From Drosophila pseudoobscura (lineage: Eukaryota > Arthropoda > Insecta > Diptera > Drosophilidae), in the NCBI RefSeq assembly GCF_009870125.1, contig NC_046683.1:18423001-18487000 (forward strand): DNA of 64,000 nt, written 5' to 3'. The notes under the pieces are model-generated. The model was not told the origin of the DNA, searched no databases, and saw only the letters and a list, made by a program, of their open reading frames with translations. Shown piece after piece: positions 23,571-31,244 of the stretch. Within the stretch, counting starts at the first letter, position 1. Every line of letters begins with the position of its first letter. Made by a program: the position numbers and the translations under genes.

Positions 23571-23725
23571 ATAAAGAGTTCCCATTATATATATGTAAGA
23601 GAAGAAGAGACAACTATACATGTAAAGACAAAAATAAAGAAAAAGGTTAAGAATATACACACATATGTAAAAAAGAGATGGCTAGATATAGTACTTATCA
23701 TTTCCAATACATGGGTAAAGAAAAA
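23518..23725. repeat. Direct duplication of the 106-aa gene tail
   Basis: About 50 bp around the stop of the 106-aa gene (AAGAGATGAATAGATATAGC at 23,518) is repeated at 23,672 (AAGAGATGGCTAGATATAG). The intervening DNA is made of GTAAAGA/TAAAGAG-type units, suggesting slippage or an old partial gene duplication. Confidence 0.65.
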
Positions 23726-23751
23726 TATAAGGGAAACATAGCAAAGACGTG

Positions 23752-23792
23752 GATATAAAGAGTCCTGCTCTTTGAAACATTATCAGTAATAG
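23752..23792 (+). promoter_or_regulatory. TATA box and initiator of the 99-aa gene
   Basis: GGATATAAAG at 23,752 is followed about 30 bp later by TTATCAGTAA, a good match to the arthropod initiator TCAGT. This places transcription start about 30 bp upstream of ATG 23,814. Confidence 0.65.
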
Positions 23793-23813
23793 ATTCAAGA
23801 AGTCAGCTGCAAG

Positions 23814-24113
23814 ATGCATGCCAAACAAATAAAACTTTTTTTAATGCAATTCGAGGAGATGATCTTCGAGGAGCACGTACAAATTCTTGAAAATTTGATG
23901 AGCATTTTGGAAGATCTGGAGGAAAAGGAGCTTCAGTACTCCAAGTTTGGCTTTCATTATAAGCTATGCCCCTGGAGTGATGACGATGCAACGGACGGAC
24001 CTGACACATGCCTGTGTCATACCCTACCAAATAAGAAAGCAGAAGCTATAGACCTAATGTTAAAGTACTATAACTTAAATAAAAGAATGTATCCCAGCTC
24101 AAAAATTCAATAA
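23814..24113 (+). CDS. 99-aa Maverick protein, unknown function
   Basis: Unrecognised. The first 45 residues look like amphipathic helix (QFEEMIFEEHVQILENLM and following Leu/Glu pattern), able to form a coiled coil. The middle has a Cys/His cluster (CPWSDDDATDGPDTCLCH) that could bind one zinc ion, and the C-terminus is helical and basic. The gene has its own TATA/initiator, and its stop codon lies inside an AATAAA polyadenylation signal at 24,109-24,114, so it is a well-formed short transcription unit. It converges on the protease gene, whose own AATAAA is about 35 bp away on the other strand. It may be a small regulator. Confidence 0.7.
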   Translation: MHAKQIKLFLMQFEEMIFEEHVQILENLMSILEDLEEKELQYSKFGFHYKLCPWSDDDATDGPDTCLCHTLPNKKAEAIDLMLKYYNLNKRMYPSSKIQ

Positions 24114-24151
24114 ACATCTTAAATGTCTCTGAAATAATATTGTGTTTTATT
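24109..24151. terminator. Convergent polyadenylation signals
   Basis: AATAAA on the plus strand at 24,109-24,114 overlaps the stop of the 99-aa gene. AATAAA on the minus strand at 24,146-24,151 overlaps the stop of the protease gene. The two transcription units end within 40 bp of each other. Confidence 0.65.
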
Positions 24152-24605
24152 TTAAACGAATTTTCTTAAACATTTTTATTATTAACTTATCATTATAGTT
24201 AAAATCATTTCTCTTAAATTGTTTTAAAAAACAATTTAATGTTTTTTTGCTGCTTTTAAATATTCCATATAGGATACAGTAATGACCGCATGTATTTGAA
24301 AAATAACCTTGCAGTGGTTGTTTATTAAATGTAAACTTTATGGAATTTTTCCTTAATATTTTTAAAAATTCTTTATTTTGAGGATATTGACCATATGAAT
24401 CAAAAAATTCGGCTGAATATTTGTTTTCAAAGTAAAAAGCAACCCAATGAGTTCCTGAATAGCTTGAAGAATCTGTGTTTGCTATTATTAAAGCAGGATA
24501 TTTCGAAATTACTTGAGGCAGCTGATCAGAGGGATAAACTCCTTTAAAAATTCTTTTTGTTTTTGAATGCTTGGAAAGCAACTTATCGATTTGTAATGTA
24601 TTCAT
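24147..24605 (-). CDS. PRO: Adenovirus-type cysteine protease (PRO)
   Basis: The 152-aa product matches the Maverick/adenovirus maturation protease family in length and catalytic order: His53 in GTHWVAFYF, Asp69 in FFDSYG, Gln99 in PLQGYFSN and the nucleophile Cys106 in TCGHYC. Gln and Cys are seven residues apart, as in adenain. Such proteases cleave capsid and core precursors during particle maturation. The gene starts 2 bp downstream of the capsid gene stop, so the two are probably expressed from one transcript or by reinitiation. All catalytic residues are present. No signal or membrane segment is visible. The assignment is confident. Confidence 0.9.
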   Translation of the reverse strand: MNTLQIDKLLSKHSKTKRIFKGVYPSDQLPQVISKYPALIIANTDSSSYSGTHWVAFYFENKYSAEFFDSYGQYPQNKEFLKILRKNSIKFTFNKQPLQGYFSNTCGHYCILYGIFKSSKKTLNCFLKQFKRNDFNYNDKLIIKMFKKIRLK

Positions 24606-24607
24606 TT

Positions 24608-25900
24608 TTACAATAGTACACGAATATTTCTATGTTTATCAATATCAATCATTGAGTCATATTCACAGTATACCAGACAAGTAACTGCTTCTGTAAGAGG
24701 CTCCGAAAATCGTCCTTCAATTCGGATGGCTCCTTGTGATATTAAATTTGAGCATACAGTTGAATTGTGATGGTCTGCTGTTAGGTCAAATGCTAATATA
24801 AAACTATTTTTATCAAACATTTCCTTTGTAATTTGTAAGCCTCGATCATAATGTTTTATTCCACTTGATCTGAATAGCATATTATATCCTCTAGAGCTTT
24901 GAGCATTTTCAGAGTTCGAGAAATCAAACTCAAGTGCCTGCGATGGTACTTGTACTCCATTAACCAATAGATTAAAGCGTTGAATTTTAAAATGTTCAAA
25001 ATGGAAGGGGTTTAATGCCCGATTTCCAGAATATGATTTGTTTTTTACCATGCAAAAAACCAAAAAATTGGGAAGCTGTCCAATAACTGCATTGTCAATT
25101 GATAATGTATTATTTCCTGGATATATTGTAAATGATTTTACTTGAACTTTGCTGTATGGATAAATGGCATTTTTAGTTTGTAAAACATGATGATGAGCCA
25201 ATAAAATGCTCGGATTAATAGTTATGTGGTTCATGAATAGTTGGGCCTCCAATATTTTAAGATTTGATTCAGTTTCAGATTCCATTAAATAAAATGCTGT
25301 TTTTTCAATGTTAAAAGTAATCCTCAAATCTACATTATTTATAAGCAGTTTTGGTTGATTAAATATATCTCCATGAACTTTTCCGAATAGTTCAACCTTA
25401 TTACTGTTTTGAAAAATATTTTTGAGCATAATGGATCCATCGGTGTTAACGTATCTACCAGATAATAATTTACCATAATTAGGATAATAACCTTGAGTGG
25501 CTAAGTGACTTTCACTGGCATCACTGCCATAGTTTAAAATCGTTTGCAAATACGATCTATAATGATAGTTATTATCACTCTGAGAAACCAAAATATTATT
25601 TAAATATACGGACGAACTTCTAAACATTGAATGCAAAATATTATTCACTACTCCAACATCGTTTCCTTCAATGTTGGTATTATCACTTTTTCTTAGTTGC
25701 ACAACAAGTCTTAAGTAAACACTTGATAGGTCTCGATATGTTTCCCCATTTCCTAAGCAAACGAATTCAATTGAAGAAGCACTGTCCAACGAAGCTATGG
25801 GGTTATATGAAACTTCTTCTGTTCTCAGAATAGAGCTTTGTGTAGGATGTGGCTCAAAGAGATCCAATTCGCTTTTCATACATTCAATATGGGTGGTCAT
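24608..25900 (-). CDS. Major capsid protein candidate (F54H12.2-like family)
   Basis: The 430-aa product belongs by appearance to the protein annotated in many animal genomes as F54H12.2-like, which is the Maverick/Polinton capsid protein predicted to adopt a double jelly-roll fold. Recognisable stretches are SIEFVCLGNGETYRDL near residue 43, MFRSSSVYLNNILV, YHYRSYLQTILNYG near residue 120, and a C-terminal region with FILAFDLTADHH. Beta-strand-rich sequence runs throughout. The position next to protease, core-like and minor capsid genes fits. Its start overlaps the stop of the preceding core-like gene by 4 bp (ATGA), a coupling arrangement. It is intact. It could conceivably be a minor capsid protein if the 183-aa neighbour is misjudged. 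Confidence 0.8.
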   Translation of the reverse strand: MTTHIECMKSELDLFEPHPTQSSILRTEEVSYNPIASLDSASSIEFVCLGNGETYRDLSSVYLRLVVQLRKSDNTNIEGNDVGVVNNILHSMFRSSSVYLNNILVSQSDNNYHYRSYLQTILNYGSDASESHLATQGYYPNYGKLLSGRYVNTDGSIMLKNIFQNSNKVELFGKVHGDIFNQPKLLINNVDLRITFNIEKTAFYLMESETESNLKILEAQLFMNHITINPSILLAHHHVLQTKNAIYPYSKVQVKSFTIYPGNNTLSIDNAVIGQLPNFLVFCMVKNKSYSGNRALNPFHFEHFKIQRFNLLVNGVQVPSQALEFDFSNSENAQSSRGYNMLFRSSGIKHYDRGLQITKEMFDKNSFILAFDLTADHHNSTVCSNLISQGAIRIEGRFSEPLTEAVTCLVYCEYDSMIDIDKHRNIRVLL

Positions 25901-26367
25901 TTTGATTTAGAAAAAATGTCTCTTATAGTTAATTTCTTTGTTGATTTTTTTTTTTTGGTTCTCGACTGCGTATGTTTGCTTCCTTCTTTAGATGATAAAT
26001 GAGATAGTTTTTTCCTAGACCTTCTCTTTTTATTCTTTTTACCTGCCCCATTCTGGAATCGGGTTAACTTATTAATGGCTTTATTTGACAGGTTTTGCAA
26101 AGCAATTTTACTTTGTTCTTGGATAATAGTTCTTAAAGGTTTTCGACCAAACTCATTTATTACTGCCTTTCCAGTCTCAGTAGCTTGGTTTTTAATAGCG
26201 TTTATCCCCGAAAGGAATAGTGGTTTTATGTAATTAAAAAGACCACTAAAAAAGTTCCCAATTCCTCTACCTTGTTGGATAACTCTGGGTGAAACATAAA
26301 GACTTCCTATATGATTCAACCCTCCTCCACACTGATTTAAATAATATTGTTGATAAGATTTCGTCAT
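25897..26367 (-). CDS. Basic virion-core-like protein (pVI/pX-like)
   Basis: The 156-aa product has a glycine-rich N-terminus (CGGG, then GRGIGNFFSGLF), an amphipathic or hydrophobic segment around residues 38-55 (FFSGLFNYIKPLFLSG), a helical middle, and a very basic tail (KKNKKRRSRKK and KKKKS). A membrane-active amphipathic segment plus basic tail recalls adenovirus minor core/cement proteins such as VI, and similar proteins sit next to the capsid gene in Mavericks and adintoviruses. A possible job is packaging DNA or acting on membranes as a protease substrate. No protease cleavage site is assigned. Overlap with the capsid start (ATGA) suggests translation coupling. Confidence 0.65.
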   Translation of the reverse strand: MTKSYQQYYLNQCGGGLNHIGSLYVSPRVIQQGRGIGNFFSGLFNYIKPLFLSGINAIKNQATETGKAVINEFGRKPLRTIIQEQSKIALQNLSNKAINKLTRFQNGAGKKNKKRRSRKKLSHLSSKEGSKHTQSRTKKKKSTKKLTIRDIFSKSK

Positions 26368-26413
26368 GATGGTTATTTCTACTCTGAATAAATTTCCATC
26401 TTTACAGTATTAT

Positions 26414-26965
26414 TTATAGCATTTCTTTTCGTTTTTTAAAGTGAAGGGTAACAAAAATTGGAATTGCTGAAGATTCAAATGGTACTTTATACCCTTTGGA
26501 ATCGGTAATTAAGATCGAAATTTCTTTTGGAGACCATATTTCAATGGGATAATATTCAATATTGTTGAATTGTATAAGTTGCTCTTTTCCATTATAATGT
26601 AATACTCGAAGACATCGAGGTCTTTTATTTCCAACACATCTTGGTTTGATAATGTCAGTGTAAACAAAAATCAAACCATTTTGAAACTGTTCAGACTCTA
26701 TTGACTCATTTTCATATCGAAATGTTTCTCCATTTACTAAGCTAATAACGAATTCTGTTGTTTCTTCAGATGCGATTGAGGTATTCTCAGGCCTGCTTTT
26801 TATACATTTATTTAGATATAAGTCTGTAATTCCTACTTCCCAGTCATCGTTCATGTTTTCAGGAATATTTACAATGTTTGTAAATGCACACTTAACGTTA
26901 TCATGATATACATTTAACGAATCATTACTAAGTAATGTCACGAAAAACTCTGTTACATTTACCAT
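26414..26965 (-). CDS. Minor capsid (penton-like) protein candidate
   Basis: The 183-aa product shows the pattern of the second Maverick capsid protein: an N-terminal strand FFVTLLSNDSLNVYHDN, then WEVGITDLYL around residues 42-51, alternating beta-rich segments, and FVTLHFKKR at the C-terminus. In the family this is predicted to be a single jelly-roll penton. The motif pair (V-x-L-x-S-N-x-S near the start and W-E-V-G-L/I) is my basis for recognition. It lies between a lysine-rich protein and the core-like protein in the minus-strand virion cluster. The start is the ATG giving this conserved N-terminus. It is intact. Confidence 0.75.
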   Translation of the reverse strand: MVNVTEFFVTLLSNDSLNVYHDNVKCAFTNIVNIPENMNDDWEVGITDLYLNKCIKSRPENTSIASEETTEFVISLVNGETFRYENESIESEQFQNGLIFVYTDIIKPRCVGNKRPRCLRVLHYNGKEQLIQFNNIEYYPIEIWSPKEISILITDSKGYKVPFESSAIPIFVTLHFKKRKEML

Positions 26966-26992
26966 TTTTAGTTCTACGTTCTTTGCAGTTTA

Positions 26993-27679
26993 TTAATTAT
27001 AGGATAACCAATTAATTTTGTTCTTTCCAATTTGCACGGCCTTACTGTTTCTAACAGCCCTCATCAACTTTTCTCGTCCACTTACGTATTTCAAGTCTTG
27101 AAATGGATTTGATTCACTTTTATACCTCTTAAGTTTTACTCTTAGCTTTCGCTGTTTATCAGTAAGCTTCACTTTAGTCAATGCTGATTTTTTTGATGCT
27201 TGAGTGTCTAAAAATGAGGTATCCTCAACTTTACGCTTATTAGGTTTTGAGTTGAAAGATTTTTCGGTCAGAAAATCTTCATCATCGATGTCGTTAGGTA
27301 AATCAGAGAACTCATTTGTGATAGAGAGTTCCTTTTTTGAGGACTCATTATTTTTATTGTTAAGAATGGAAGTGTTAGGTTTTACATCTAACCAAACTGA
27401 CTCGTCTTGTGTTTGTATTCCAATGCTTTGAGGTGATGAAAGTCGTTTGTTCTGCGTAGTTCGTATATCCATTGTCTTATTTCTTTTTTTATTTTGATAG
27501 TAACATAATTCTTGACGTATTTTAATCCATTTATTAAAGTCGCTAGTTTTTTTATCATTTAAAATAGGCAAAAACGTTATATTTATTAAATCGTTTTTCT
27601 GGGCATTATTTACCAATTTTTGATATGCATTCGGATGCATTAAAATAACTTTGGTTAATTGATGCTTATTTTTAAGCAT
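26993..27679 (-). CDS. Lysine/serine-rich Maverick protein, unknown function
   Basis: The 228-aa product is not recognised. Residues 1-65 look folded and contain FNKWIKIRQELCYY; residues 70-150 are polar, Ser/Asn/Asp-rich and probably disordered; the C-terminal 70 residues are basic (LRVKLKRYK) and end in KINWLSYN. Equivalent basic proteins occur at this position in other insect Mavericks as far as I recall, without known function. A core or scaffolding role is inferred only from its position inside the virion cluster. Its start overlaps the end of the preceding hydrophobic-tail protein by 8 bp. Confidence 0.65.
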   Translation of the reverse strand: MLKNKHQLTKVILMHPNAYQKLVNNAQKNDLINITFLPILNDKKTSDFNKWIKIRQELCYYQNKKRNKTMDIRTTQNKRLSSPQSIGIQTQDESVWLDVKPNTSILNNKNNESSKKELSITNEFSDLPNDIDDEDFLTEKSFNSKPNKRKVEDTSFLDTQASKKSALTKVKLTDKQRKLRVKLKRYKSESNPFQDLKYVSGREKLMRAVRNSKAVQIGKNKINWLSYN

Positions 27680-28025
27680 TGTTCAATATTTTTCCAAAAA
27701 TCCCCGAAAGCAATGAACTTATTAAAACAGGTAAAAATCCTCCTTTTTGGATGAGAACTTTTCTCTTAGAATTTATTGACCGTTTTGGACATGAAATAAG
27801 ACGTAATGCATTTTTATACTTTTTTAGAGCATATAGTTGCTTTTTTGATATCTTATGATTTCCTCGCAGAGTATTCAACACTATCTCCACTAATGCTTTT
27901 ACTAACTCAATGTCACAATTACTTATAATTGCATTTCGAAGTTTATTATTTGCCCTTTTGAGCACATACAATAAATGTTTGTTCGCTTTCAGTCGATTTA
28001 GATTCTTTTTGTAAACCATTTTCAT
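27672..28025 (-). CDS. Small basic protein with hydrophobic C-terminus (pX-like)
   Basis: Starting at the ATG at 28,025 (117 aa; a second ATG at 28,019 is possible) the product is basic and helical, then ends with KRKVLIQKGG followed by FLPVLISSLLSGIFGKIL, a glycine-flanked hydrophobic segment. This KGGFL-type tail is characteristic of small virion proteins in Mavericks and adintoviruses that have been compared with adenovirus pX or membrane-active peptides. A longer reading starting at 28,085 exists but its first 20 residues are out-of-frame ATPase sequence, so the inner start is preferred. It overlaps the 3' end of the ATPase gene by 80 bp. Confidence 0.65.
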   Translation of the reverse strand: MKMVYKKNLNRLKANKHLLYVLKRANNKLRNAIISNCDIELVKALVEIVLNTLRGNHKISKKQLYALKKYKNALRLISCPKRSINSKRKVLIQKGGFLPVLISSLLSGIFGKILNNA

Positions 28026-28632
28026 CTGAAAAGCAAACTGTATACTCAGAATTAAAAATATGTGTACGAAATCTAAGGAGATCATTTATTCCCTGAGTAA
28101 GATCAATAAGTAAATAACCATGTGGTTCATCTGTCACCTCCTTATATATTCTGAAGAGCTCCTGAGAATTTTCAGGATAAATTTGTCTTGCTAAGCATTG
28201 AAATTGTAGCTTATCCCTAGGATTTTTGAACGCAACGATGTATTTTGTGTTTAGTGAAATATCTCGAGTATGTGATGATTTATGAAATATATTTTGTGTA
28301 ACCACTATTACGGATAAATTCCTGTGGTGTGATCCTTTTGTAAATAGCTCACAGACATTTTTATTAAATGCACCCATCATTAAGTCATCTAGTATTAAAA
28401 GAATAGGCTCATGATTTTCATTTTCAATTGTTTCGGGAACTCCTTTATAGTATTCGATGGTATTAAAATTTGGCTTAGCATGCTCCTCTCCATAACACCA
28501 AATTATTCGATTAATTGAAATGCTCAGCAAATCATTTCTTTTGTTTATTAAATTTTCTAAAAACGTTGTCTTACCAGATCCTGAAGGACCGCAAATAAGC
28601 ATTGTAAAAGGATGTATAAATTGCTTAAACAT
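27946..28632 (-). CDS. DNA-packaging ATPase (A32/FtsK-HerA type)
   Basis: The 228-aa product has Walker A GPSGSGKTT at residues 15-23 and Walker B ILLILDD around 77-83, then a polar segment with VIVVTQNIFH around 109-118 acting like the sensor strand. This is the Maverick/poxvirus A32-type packaging ATPase that would pump the genome into the capsid. Length is usual for the family. The last about 30 residues overlap the next gene and look unconstrained (CFSDENGLQKESKS), so the functional domain probably ends earlier. It is intact. Confidence 0.9.
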   Translation of the reverse strand: MFKQFIHPFTMLICGPSGSGKTTFLENLINKRNDLLSISINRIIWCYGEEHAKPNFNTIEYYKGVPETIENENHEPILLILDDLMMGAFNKNVCELFTKGSHHRNLSVIVVTQNIFHKSSHTRDISLNTKYIVAFKNPRDKLQFQCLARQIYPENSQELFRIYKEVTDEPHGYLLIDLTQGINDLLRFRTHIFNSEYTVCFSDENGLQKESKSTESEQTFIVCAQKGK

Positions 28633-28691
28633 TTTTGGGCTATGTTTTATTTATTAATATTTTATAAATGTTTTCTAACATCTAAGATATT

Positions 28692-28832
28692 CTAATTACG
28701 CGTCTCCTGATCGCGCTTTTTGGGGCAGTTTTTTTCTAAGTGAGTATCAGAGCCGCAATAATTACAATAAACAACTTGTGTGTATCCGCTTTTGTGAGGA
28801 TCCTTTTCAAACAAACGCTTAAATGAATCCAT
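28692..28832 (-). CDS. 46-aa CCHC zinc-knuckle protein
   Basis: A very small open frame starts MDSFKRLFEKD and contains one CCHC knuckle, CNYCGSDTHLEKNC (C-x2-C-x4-H-x4-C), followed by the basic PKKR. CCHC knuckles bind single-stranded nucleic acid. It lies between the ATPase and the 171-aa protein with the same orientation and about 45-60 bp spacing on both sides, so it is part of the minus-strand cluster. It might assist packaging or polymerase, which is inference. The perfectly spaced knuckle and terminating stop (TAG at 28,692-28,694) argue against chance. It could alternatively be an exon spliced to a neighbour. Confidence 0.6.
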   Translation of the reverse strand: MDSFKRLFEKDPHKSGYTQVVYCNYCGSDTHLEKNCPKKRDQETRN

Positions 28833-28876
28833 TTTAAACAACTAGTTACTACAAGTGCTGAATATAAACTGAAAAT

Positions 28877-29392
28877 CTAAACATATGAGTCACCATTACA
28901 GTAGATAGCGTAGTTAGAATTTTCCAAGATAACAAATAGCTTAAATAAATTATTTAGAGCACATCTAAGAGGAATTTTTTTGTGGATTCTACAGTTTGTA
29001 AAAAAATTTGGATAAAATGTGAGACTTTTTCCAATATCGATATCAATAATATTATTTGTTAAATACTTAGATAAAAACTTTTTTTTAATTTCACCACGTA
29101 CAATAACGGTGCTAAATCTATTTAGTGGTGAAAGTACTTCACCTAAACTTAAATATGATATTTCACCATCTGACCATTCCAATCCATTTATGGTTTGACG
29201 ATTAATATTTTGTTGTTTAATCATTTCATTATCCAATTCATTCAGATGATATGGTGGTTTGAAATGAAAGAAGTTTGGTGTTACTGTTCCGGTTTGCATA
29301 AACGCCAATTCCTTAATAAAAAGTTGTTTATTATTTCCAAAGACATATTGAAAATCAACTATAACGCTTGAATTCCTGTCGATTGTGTTCAT
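28877..29392 (-). CDS. 171-aa Maverick protein, possibly nuclease-like fold
   Basis: The product begins with VIVDFQYVFGNNKQLFIKEL, a pattern of two beta strands (acidic residue after the first, then KELAF) seen in a family of insect transposon and virus-like proteins and reminiscent of the first strands of RNase H-like exonucleases. A central GLEWSDGEISYL and a C-terminal H-x6-CALNNLF segment are the other recognisable parts. Whether it is catalytic is unknown. It is transcribed divergently from the 229-aa gene; both seem to share one TATA region, with an initiator-like TTCAGTT about 33 bp downstream on this strand. It is intact. Confidence 0.55.
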   Translation of the reverse strand: MNTIDRNSSVIVDFQYVFGNNKQLFIKELAFMQTGTVTPNFFHFKPPYHLNELDNEMIKQQNINRQTINGLEWSDGEISYLSLGEVLSPLNRFSTVIVRGEIKKKFLSKYLTNNIIDIDIGKSLTFYPNFFTNCRIHKKIPLRCALNNLFKLFVILENSNYAIYCNGDSYV

Positions 29393-29412
29393 GTTGGTTT
29401 GAGATTTTGTAA

Positions 29413-29453
29413 GAAACTGAATGAGTTGTTGATGCCTATCTCCTTTATATACA
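29413..29453. promoter_or_regulatory. Shared bidirectional TATA region
   Basis: The sequence TTTATATAC at 29,444-29,452 reads GTATATAAA on the other strand, so it can serve both the 171-aa gene (minus; initiator TTCAGTT at about 29,414-29,421) and the 229-aa/integrase genes (plus; start at 29,501). The whole divergent gap is only 108 bp. Confidence 0.6.
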
Positions 29454-29500
29454 GCCCAATTTAGTAAGAGTTCTTAGTTTTACAAAAGCATTCAACCCAA

Positions 29501-30190
29501 ATGGACACGCTTCAATCAAAAAGAATTAGGTCCACTAGAAAGAAGCAGGATCACGAAGTCATTTTCGGTCTCGAATATTATGTAGTACATAATTTAAAAC
29601 TTAAATGCGGTTTTTCAACTACAAGAAAATTCACTCCAATGATATGGATGCAGCAAAGCAAAAACAATTTCGTCGGTTTAGATAAAGATGAATGGATGCA
29701 ATTGGTTACATACAAAGAGTATATCCAATTGAAACTTGATCAGTATGATTTTTTGATGCCTGATACAATTATAGACCATCCATTATTACCCACAATTAAG
29801 TGTAATTTTAGATTTCGAAAATCAGATAAGCAGTATGTGTTTATAATAAATCAGTTTGGAAATAAAATTGAATTTGATAGTGAGTCCTGGAGATCGTTTT
29901 TAAGATTAGGCATTTTTTTTACCACATTTTTATGTTGGAATACGATACTTAAGCAACAAATTATATACCTCTACTATAATAATATTATTCCTAAGTGTGC
30001 AGCCTTACAAAAATTTGATGTTCAACTAGCTGATTTAGACGGTACTTATGATAGAAATGTGCAAATAGATTTAACCCGTTTATGCTTTGAAATTTCCAAA
30101 AAAATGTGTAATCAAATAAAACGCGATGTTCTTGAGTATAAGCAAACACTTTTAAATAAGCAATCATCCCAACATAACAATAGAAAATAA
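29501..30190 (+). CDS. 229-aa Maverick protein upstream of integrase
   Basis: Function not recognised. The N-terminal half carries an aromatic-rich segment (FGLEYYVVHNLKL, then MIWMQQSKNNF and DKDEWMQLV) typical of a conserved insect Maverick protein. The middle is beta-rich, and the C-terminal third is helical and basic, ending in a Lys/Gln tail. There are no metal motifs, no signal peptide and no clear membrane span, though residues 134-146 are hydrophobic (FLRLGIFFTTFLC). It ends 15 bp before the integrase start on the same strand, so the two likely share a transcript. A role in integration or replication is inferred only from this linkage. Confidence 0.65.
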   Translation: MDTLQSKRIRSTRKKQDHEVIFGLEYYVVHNLKLKCGFSTTRKFTPMIWMQQSKNNFVGLDKDEWMQLVTYKEYIQLKLDQYDFLMPDTIIDHPLLPTIKCNFRFRKSDKQYVFIINQFGNKIEFDSESWRSFLRLGIFFTTFLCWNTILKQQIIYLYYNNIIPKCAALQKFDVQLADLDGTYDRNVQIDLTRLCFEISKKMCNQIKRDVLEYKQTLLNKQSSQHNNRK

Positions 30191-30205
30191 AAAATTATAT
30201 TAAAA

Positions 30206-31129
30206 ATGAGTAAGCAACAAGTTGTTAATGAAATACATAAGCCTGCTAGAAGAAATTTTATTCGTCGTAAATTCGTACAAAAGGGAATTAATGACACGTG
30301 GCAAATCGATTTAGTTGAAATGATACCCTTTTATAAGGAAAACAAAGGATATAGGTACTTGCTGACAGTAATTGACACGTTCTCGAAGTTTGCATATGCA
30401 GTTCCCGTTAAGTCTAAAACAGCTTTAGATGTTTTATCAGCATTGAAGAAAATATTAAAAATATCTAAACATAAACCTAAAAATATTCAATCTGATCAAG
30501 GAAAGGAGTTTTTTAATGTAGCCTTCGGAGAGTTAATGAAAAAGAATAACATTAACCATTACCATACATATACACACCTTAAAGCATCTATTTGTGAACG
30601 TTTTAATAGAACATTAAAAAATCGTATGTGGAAAATCTTTAGTATGCAGGGTAATCATACGTGGATTTATATCTTGCATGACTTACTAAAAGATTATAAT
30701 AATTCATATCACCGTACTATAAAAATGAGGCCTATAGATGTAAACAAACAAAATGAAGAGTTTATTTTGAAAACAGCTTATAATATTTGTAAGGTATTTC
30801 CTAAACACAAGTTTTCCATTGGTGATCCTGTTAGAATAAGTAAATATAAAGGTATTTTTACAAAGGGCTATGATCCAAACTGGACAGCCGAAGTTTTTAA
30901 AATTTTAAAAGTAAAGTCTACTAATCCTGTAACATATGAGCTGGAGGACTATAAGGGGGAAATGATCAAAGGCTCATTTTATGATCAAGAACTCCAAAAA
31001 GTTAAAGATGAAAATGCTTTCTTAGTGGAAAAAATACTTAGAAGGAAAAAAGAACAAGTTTTTGTTAAATGGTTAGGTTTCGATGAAACACACAATTCAT
31101 GGATAGATAAAAAGAGTATATTAAAATAA
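30206..31129 (+). CDS. INT: Retroviral-type integrase with chromodomain
   Basis: The 307-aa protein has the DDE core of the Maverick c-integrase: Asp35 in TWQIDLVEM, Asp97 in NIQSDQGKEF, and Glu131 in SICERFNRTLK, with 61 and 33 residues between them, as expected for D,D35E enzymes. A chromodomain follows at about 272-300 (FLVEKILRR, VKWLGFDETHNSWI), which in relatives directs insertion to particular histone marks. No N-terminal HHCC zinc domain is obvious, so the protein may be short at its front or spliced. It would cut and join the TIR ends with 6-bp staggering, matching the AACTTT duplication. All catalytic residues are present. Confidence 0.93.
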   Translation: MSKQQVVNEIHKPARRNFIRRKFVQKGINDTWQIDLVEMIPFYKENKGYRYLLTVIDTFSKFAYAVPVKSKTALDVLSALKKILKISKHKPKNIQSDQGKEFFNVAFGELMKKNNINHYHTYTHLKASICERFNRTLKNRMWKIFSMQGNHTWIYILHDLLKDYNNSYHRTIKMRPIDVNKQNEEFILKTAYNICKVFPKHKFSIGDPVRISKYKGIFTKGYDPNWTAEVFKILKVKSTNPVTYELEDYKGEMIKGSFYDQELQKVKDENAFLVEKILRRKKEQVFVKWLGFDETHNSWIDKKSILK

Positions 31130-31244
31130 TTAAGCACGCAAAATATTTATCAGATTTAATTTATTTTTGTGTATTTTTTTACATTGGAATATAGTTTTAA
31201 TTATACACAAATTAAAAATAATAATAATATAATGTTAAATTGAC

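Noticed and set aside
28026..28085. Upstream start for the pX-like protein (20 extra residues)
   Set aside because: The extension overlaps ATPase coding sequence out of frame and lacks the basic character of the rest; the inner ATG is preferred.
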